Position numbers and translations under genes: made by a program
In this document: positions 4,818 to 7,489 of the stretch, in pieces
How the letters are laid out: every line of letters starts with the position of its first letter
Numbering within the stretch: the stretch's first letter is position 1
Origin: Candidatus Methanofastidiosum methylothiophilum
GTDB taxonomy: Archaea; Methanobacteriota_B; Thermococci; Methanofastidiosales; Methanofastidiosaceae
Reading direction: 5' to 3'
DNA: 7,489 bases
Assembly (NCBI GenBank): GCA_001587675.1
Contig: LNGD01000079.1
Coordinates: 1-7,489, forward strand
Notes under the pieces: generated by a model
What the model was told of the DNA's origin: nothing
Seen by the model: only the letters and a program-made list of their open reading frames with translations
Database searches by the model: none

Positions 4818-7172
4818 ATGTTTCTCCTTGACTCTGACTATAAAACTTTTAACGATAAAGCTTACGTTAGATTGATACTTAAAAATGATTCAAAGACAGA
4901 AACATTTTATAAAGATTTTGAGCCATATATTTGGGCGGTATGCGATGAGCGTGAAATTGAGTCAAAGATAAGAGTCATTGGGGATATAACTAAAGAAGTT
5001 CAGAATAAATTTTTGAAAATAAAAACATGTTCTATTGAAGAGAGATACATTTTTGGTAATAAAGTCAAGGCGATAAGAGTTATTTTTAATCATCCTTCTG
5101 ATGTCCCTGCATTGAGAAAAGAAATTGAGGATGTCATTGATATTTATGAGTATGATATACCATTTGCAAGAAGATTTCTTATTGATAAAGGTCTAATACC
5201 TGCAACTGAATATAATTTTGATATAGAAAAAGAAGGGGACATCTCAATTGTAAAAGATTTTAAAATAATTGAAACTCAAAAAATTAATTTTAGGCCCCTT
5301 GCCTTTGATATTGAAGTATATTGCAAAGCAAAACCAGATCCAGAAAAGGATCCAATAATTATGATAGGGATATCAACAAATGATTTTGATCGAGTTATTA
5401 CGTATAAACAAGTTAAGGCCGATTATATTGAAGTGGTCGAAAATGAAACAGTAATGATAAAGAAATTCTTAGATCTTCTTAAGCAATATGATCCTGACAT
5501 TATCTATACCTACAATGGAGATACTTTTGATTTTCCTTACATTTCACAAAGAGCAAAAAAATTAAAAATTAACCACCCTATACTAAATGAAATAAGAATT
5601 GATAATAAAGGAATAACTGAAAATTGTAAAATACCTGGAATGGTTCACATTGATCTCTACCCATTGAGCAAGAAACTCCTTAGCCTGAACAAATATACTC
5701 TTGAAAATGTCTACCTTAAATTTTTGGGGAAAGAAAAAAGTAAACTATATCTTTTGGAAATGGATAAGTACTGGGATGAGGGAACACAAGAAGGATTATT
5801 ATCCATAGCTTTATACAATAAAGAGGATGCCATCGCAGCCAGAGAAATCGGTGAAGCAATAGGGCAGCTTGAAGTTGAGCTATCTAGAATAGTCGGGCAA
5901 AATATATTTGATATCTCTAGGATGGCTTCTTCCAATATGGTAGAGTATCTTCTTATGAAGAGGGCCTTTGAAGAGGAAACTATTGTTCCAAATAAACCAA
6001 AAGGAACAGAATACTTAGAACGTTCATCCACGTCTTATGAAGGGGGATTCGTCTTAGACCCTAAAAAAGGTCTTCATGAGCATATAGCCGTTTTTGATTT
6101 TAGATCACTATATCCTTCAATTATTATTGCCCATAATATCGACCCGAATACAATTGGATGTGATTGCTGTAACAATACCTCCCCCGAAGGAATAAATTTC
6201 TGCCTTAATAAAAAAGGATTTATTCCTGAAATTCTTAAAGAATTAATCCAAAGAAGAGTTCAAATTAAAGATAAATTGAAATTGACTTCTGACAAGACTG
6301 AGAAAACTATTTATCAAGCACAACAGTGGGCTCTAAAAATACTTGCAAATTCTTTCTATGGCTACATGGGATACCCTCGTTCAAGATGGTACTCAAAAGA
6401 AGCCGCTTCAAGTATAGCCTCTTGGGGCCGAGAATATATCCACAAAGCAATCAAAATAGCAGAAGATATGGGGCTAGAAGTTCTTTATGGGGATACAGAC
6501 AGTTTATTTGTAGGACTTCGCTCAGAGGACCTAGAAAAATCAAAAGAATATAGAAACAAAGTCAATTCTACACTTCCTGACTTCATGGAGCTTGAATTCC
6601 AAGGTTATTATAGAAGAGGATTCTTTGTATCCAAGAAAAGATATGCCTTGATTGACAAGGAAAATATTATCACAACTAAAGGCTTAGAAGTAGTAAGGAG
6701 GGATTGGGCGGATATTGCAAAAAAAACACAAGAAGCCGTTCTAAAAACCATACTGGAAGGGAAGGGCCCAGAAAAGGCCGCAGAGATAGTAATTAAAACT
6801 ACACAAGATCTAGTTGAAGGCAAGATTCCAGTTGATGATTTGGTAATATATACTCAACTAACTATGCCCCTTAATAGTTACAAACAGATAGGGCCACATG
6901 TAATAGTTGCAAAAAGATTGAAAGAAAATGGGCAAGATATTAGTGTTGGATCGATTATCTCATTTGTTGTTCGAAACGGAGAAGGAATGGTTAGGGATAG
7001 GTCCTTCGATGTTGAAGAATTTAAAAAAGCAGGATACAAATATGATTCAGATTATTATATCGATAATCAAGTCCTACCTGCAGTAATGAGAATACTAAAA
7101 GGATTTGGCTATACTGAAGAAAATCTCAAATTTACTAAACATAAACAGATGACCCTTGGAGATTTCTTTTAA
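4818..7172 (+). CDS. polB: Archaeal family B DNA polymerase I
   Basis: This replicative or repair DNA polymerase with 3'-5' proofreading has 784 residues, the normal length. Exonuclease motifs are FDIE (D164, E166), YNGDTFD (N233, D238) and YNKED (Y333, D337). Polymerase motifs are DFRSLYPSI (D427, Y432), the motif B helix KILANSFYG (K507, N511, G515), and YGDTDS (D559, D561), then KKRY (606-609). The C-terminal QMTLGDFF (777-784) is a PCNA-interacting box. The uracil read-ahead pocket of archaeal PolB looks conserved: Y8, P36, the V of HPSDVP (V96) and F116. A CDCC...C cluster (448-462) is typical of this region. No intein interrupts motifs A, B or C. The frame extends 18 codons up to a TTG at 4764, but the start MFLLDSDY matches the family N-terminus (MILDxDY) and the TATA box lies inside the extension. 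Its stop overlaps that of the convergent CxxC gene. Confidence 0.97.
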   Translation: MFLLDSDYKTFNDKAYVRLILKNDSKTETFYKDFEPYIWAVCDEREIESKIRVIGDITKEVQNKFLKIKTCSIEERYIFGNKVKAIRVIFNHPSDVPALRKEIEDVIDIYEYDIPFARRFLIDKGLIPATEYNFDIEKEGDISIVKDFKIIETQKINFRPLAFDIEVYCKAKPDPEKDPIIMIGISTNDFDRVITYKQVKADYIEVVENETVMIKKFLDLLKQYDPDIIYTYNGDTFDFPYISQRAKKLKINHPILNEIRIDNKGITENCKIPGMVHIDLYPLSKKLLSLNKYTLENVYLKFLGKEKSKLYLLEMDKYWDEGTQEGLLSIALYNKEDAIAAREIGEAIGQLEVELSRIVGQNIFDISRMASSNMVEYLLMKRAFEEETIVPNKPKGTEYLERSSTSYEGGFVLDPKKGLHEHIAVFDFRSLYPSIIIAHNIDPNTIGCDCCNNTSPEGINFCLNKKGFIPEILKELIQRRVQIKDKLKLTSDKTEKTIYQAQQWALKILANSFYGYMGYPRSRWYSKEAASSIASWGREYIHKAIKIAEDMGLEVLYGDTDSLFVGLRSEDLEKSKEYRNKVNSTLPDFMELEFQGYYRRGFFVSKKRYALIDKENIITTKGLEVVRRDWADIAKKTQEAVLKTILEGKGPEKAAEIVIKTTQDLVEGKIPVDDLVIYTQLTMPLNSYKQIGPHVIVAKRLKENGQDISVGSIISFVVRNGEGMVRDRSFDVEEFKKAGYKYDSDYYIDNQVLPAVMRILKGFGYTEENLKFTKHKQMTLGDFF

Positions 7173-7336
7173 TTTTTTCTTCTTGATTTTCTTATCTGGA
7201 AACACTCTTTACAGTATACAGGTCTAATCCCATCAGGTTTAAAAGGAACTTTAGTTGTTTTGCCGCAATCAACACATACTGCTTCGTGCATTTCTCTAAG
7301 CTCACCTCTAAATCCTTCTCTACCTTTTTCACTCAT
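7169..7336 (-). CDS. CxxC-x17-CxxC zinc-motif small protein
   Basis: This small soluble protein of 55 residues has one predicted zinc-ribbon-like knuckle, CVDC then 17 residues then CKEC. The context is REMHEAVCVDCGK, VPFKPDG, RPVYCKECF and a basic KSRRKN tail. The CxxC-x17-CxxC family (TIGR04272, from memory) is often present in several copies in methanogens; its function is unknown, with nucleic-acid binding or a role near the transcription or translation machinery possible. I chose the ATG at 7334-7336, which has AGGGA about 6 nt upstream and gives the family-like start MSEKGREGF. An in-frame ATG at 7376-7378 would add 14 residues (MTINKRI...), but the TATA-like TATTTAAATA at 7384-7395 would start transcription near 7363, between the two. 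The gene is convergent with polB and the stop codons overlap. Confidence 0.83.
   Translation of the reverse strand: MSEKGREGFRGELREMHEAVCVDCGKTTKVPFKPDGIRPVYCKECFQIRKSRRKN
7173..7178 (+). terminator. Oligo-T terminator of polB
   Basis: A run of six T directly follows the polymerase stop, with further T-rich sequence to about 7190. Oligo-T tracts on the non-template strand are the usual archaeal terminator. The same bases encode the basic RRKN tail of the convergent gene, so one stretch serves as terminator on one strand and as Lys/Arg codons on the other. Confidence 0.5.
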
Positions 7337-7383
7337 TTTATTCCCTATATTAGTATTTATCCTCTTATTAATAGTCATTTGTT

Positions 7384-7395
7384 CTATTTAAATAT
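7384..7395 (-). promoter_or_regulatory. Probable TATA box of the CxxC gene
   Basis: The minus strand reads ATATTTAAATAG. With the usual spacing of about 26 nt, transcription would begin near 7363, giving a 27-nt leader that holds AGGGA before the ATG at 7336. A second AT-rich candidate near 7400-7407 could instead serve a leaderless start at 7378. Confidence 0.4.
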
Positions 7396-7443
7396 TTCTA
7401 AAATATTAGGCTACTGTGTAATCTGCTAAAAATTTCGCCTAGC

Positions 7444-7450
7444 TTTAAAT
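7444..7450 (+). promoter_or_regulatory. TATA-like box before the right-edge start
   Basis: TTTAAAT is centred about 25 nt before the ATG at 7472, the same leaderless spacing as the polymerase promoter. It is supported only by position and composition. Confidence 0.3.
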
Positions 7451-7471
7451 CATGATTTTTCTAATATTGAC

Positions 7472-7489
7472 ATGAAGCTAGACAATGAA
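7472..7489 (+). CDS. Possible 5' end of a gene running off the window
   Basis: The last 18 bases read as six open codons, MKLDNE, starting with ATG. A TATA-like TTTAAAT lies at the leaderless distance upstream and no Shine-Dalgarno is present, like other first genes in this window. Nothing can be said about the product. A chance ATG in the flank of another gene is a real alternative. Confidence 0.33.

Noticed and set aside
5711..6031. Minus-strand open frame of 106 codons inside polB
   Set aside because: It is a shadow of conserved polymerase coding sequence, with no promoter or ribosome-binding site seen.
6020..6510. Possible intein in the polymerase
   Set aside because: Motifs A, B and C are contiguous and total length is normal at 784 residues, so no intein is present.
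6326..6553. Second plus-strand frame within polB
   Set aside because: It overlaps motifs B and C of the polymerase, whose frame is clearly the coding one.
7427..7445. Short inverted repeat GCTA...TAGC near the right edge
   Set aside because: The stem is only four base pairs with an 11-base loop, and is not distinguishable from chance.

Overview
This AT-rich window is almost certainly archaeal and most likely from an anaerobic euryarchaeon. The evidence is an archaeal replicative family B DNA polymerase with a C-terminal PCNA-binding tail, a TrmB-type regulator, a small CxxC-x17-CxxC zinc-motif protein of a type I know from methanogens, and TATA boxes placed so close to start codons that several mRNAs look leaderless. 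A methanogen-related lineage, for example Methanosarcina-like or Methanofastidiosa-like, would fit. That placement is inference and was not tested by any search.

Layout from left to right. On the minus strand lie a Nudix hydrolase of the ADP-ribose pyrophosphatase type (56-601), a gene-poor stretch that reads as the remains of a small decayed gene (about 649-900), and a TrmB-family regulator (915-1676). The regulator is divergent from a plus-strand operon (1749-3155) and separated from it by 72 bp. That operon encodes a short membrane polyferredoxin related to NapH/CcoG, a small cupin, and a free-standing PAS protein that resembles the C-terminal PAS domain of DUF438 proteins. The arrangement suggests a small redox or ligand-sensing unit that the adjacent TrmB protein may control. 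Converging on this operon is a minus-strand pair (3172-4687): a two-helix membrane protein of 52 codons overlaps by 8 nt, and is translationally coupled to, a sodium:solute symporter. Divergent from that pair is the DNA polymerase (start best placed at 4818, ending at 7172). The polymerase stop codon overlaps the stop codon of the convergent CxxC protein gene (7169-7336). At the right edge a TATA-like box and an ATG suggest the first codons of another plus-strand gene.

TATA-to-ATG geometry is consistent. The box centre lies about 24-27 nt before the ATG for trmB, the polyferredoxin, the small membrane protein, polB and the right-edge start. Downstream operon genes instead carry Shine-Dalgarno sequences such as GGTGA. 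I see no RNA genes, CRISPR arrays, insertion sequences or inteins. The polymerase motifs that commonly host inteins are uninterrupted.
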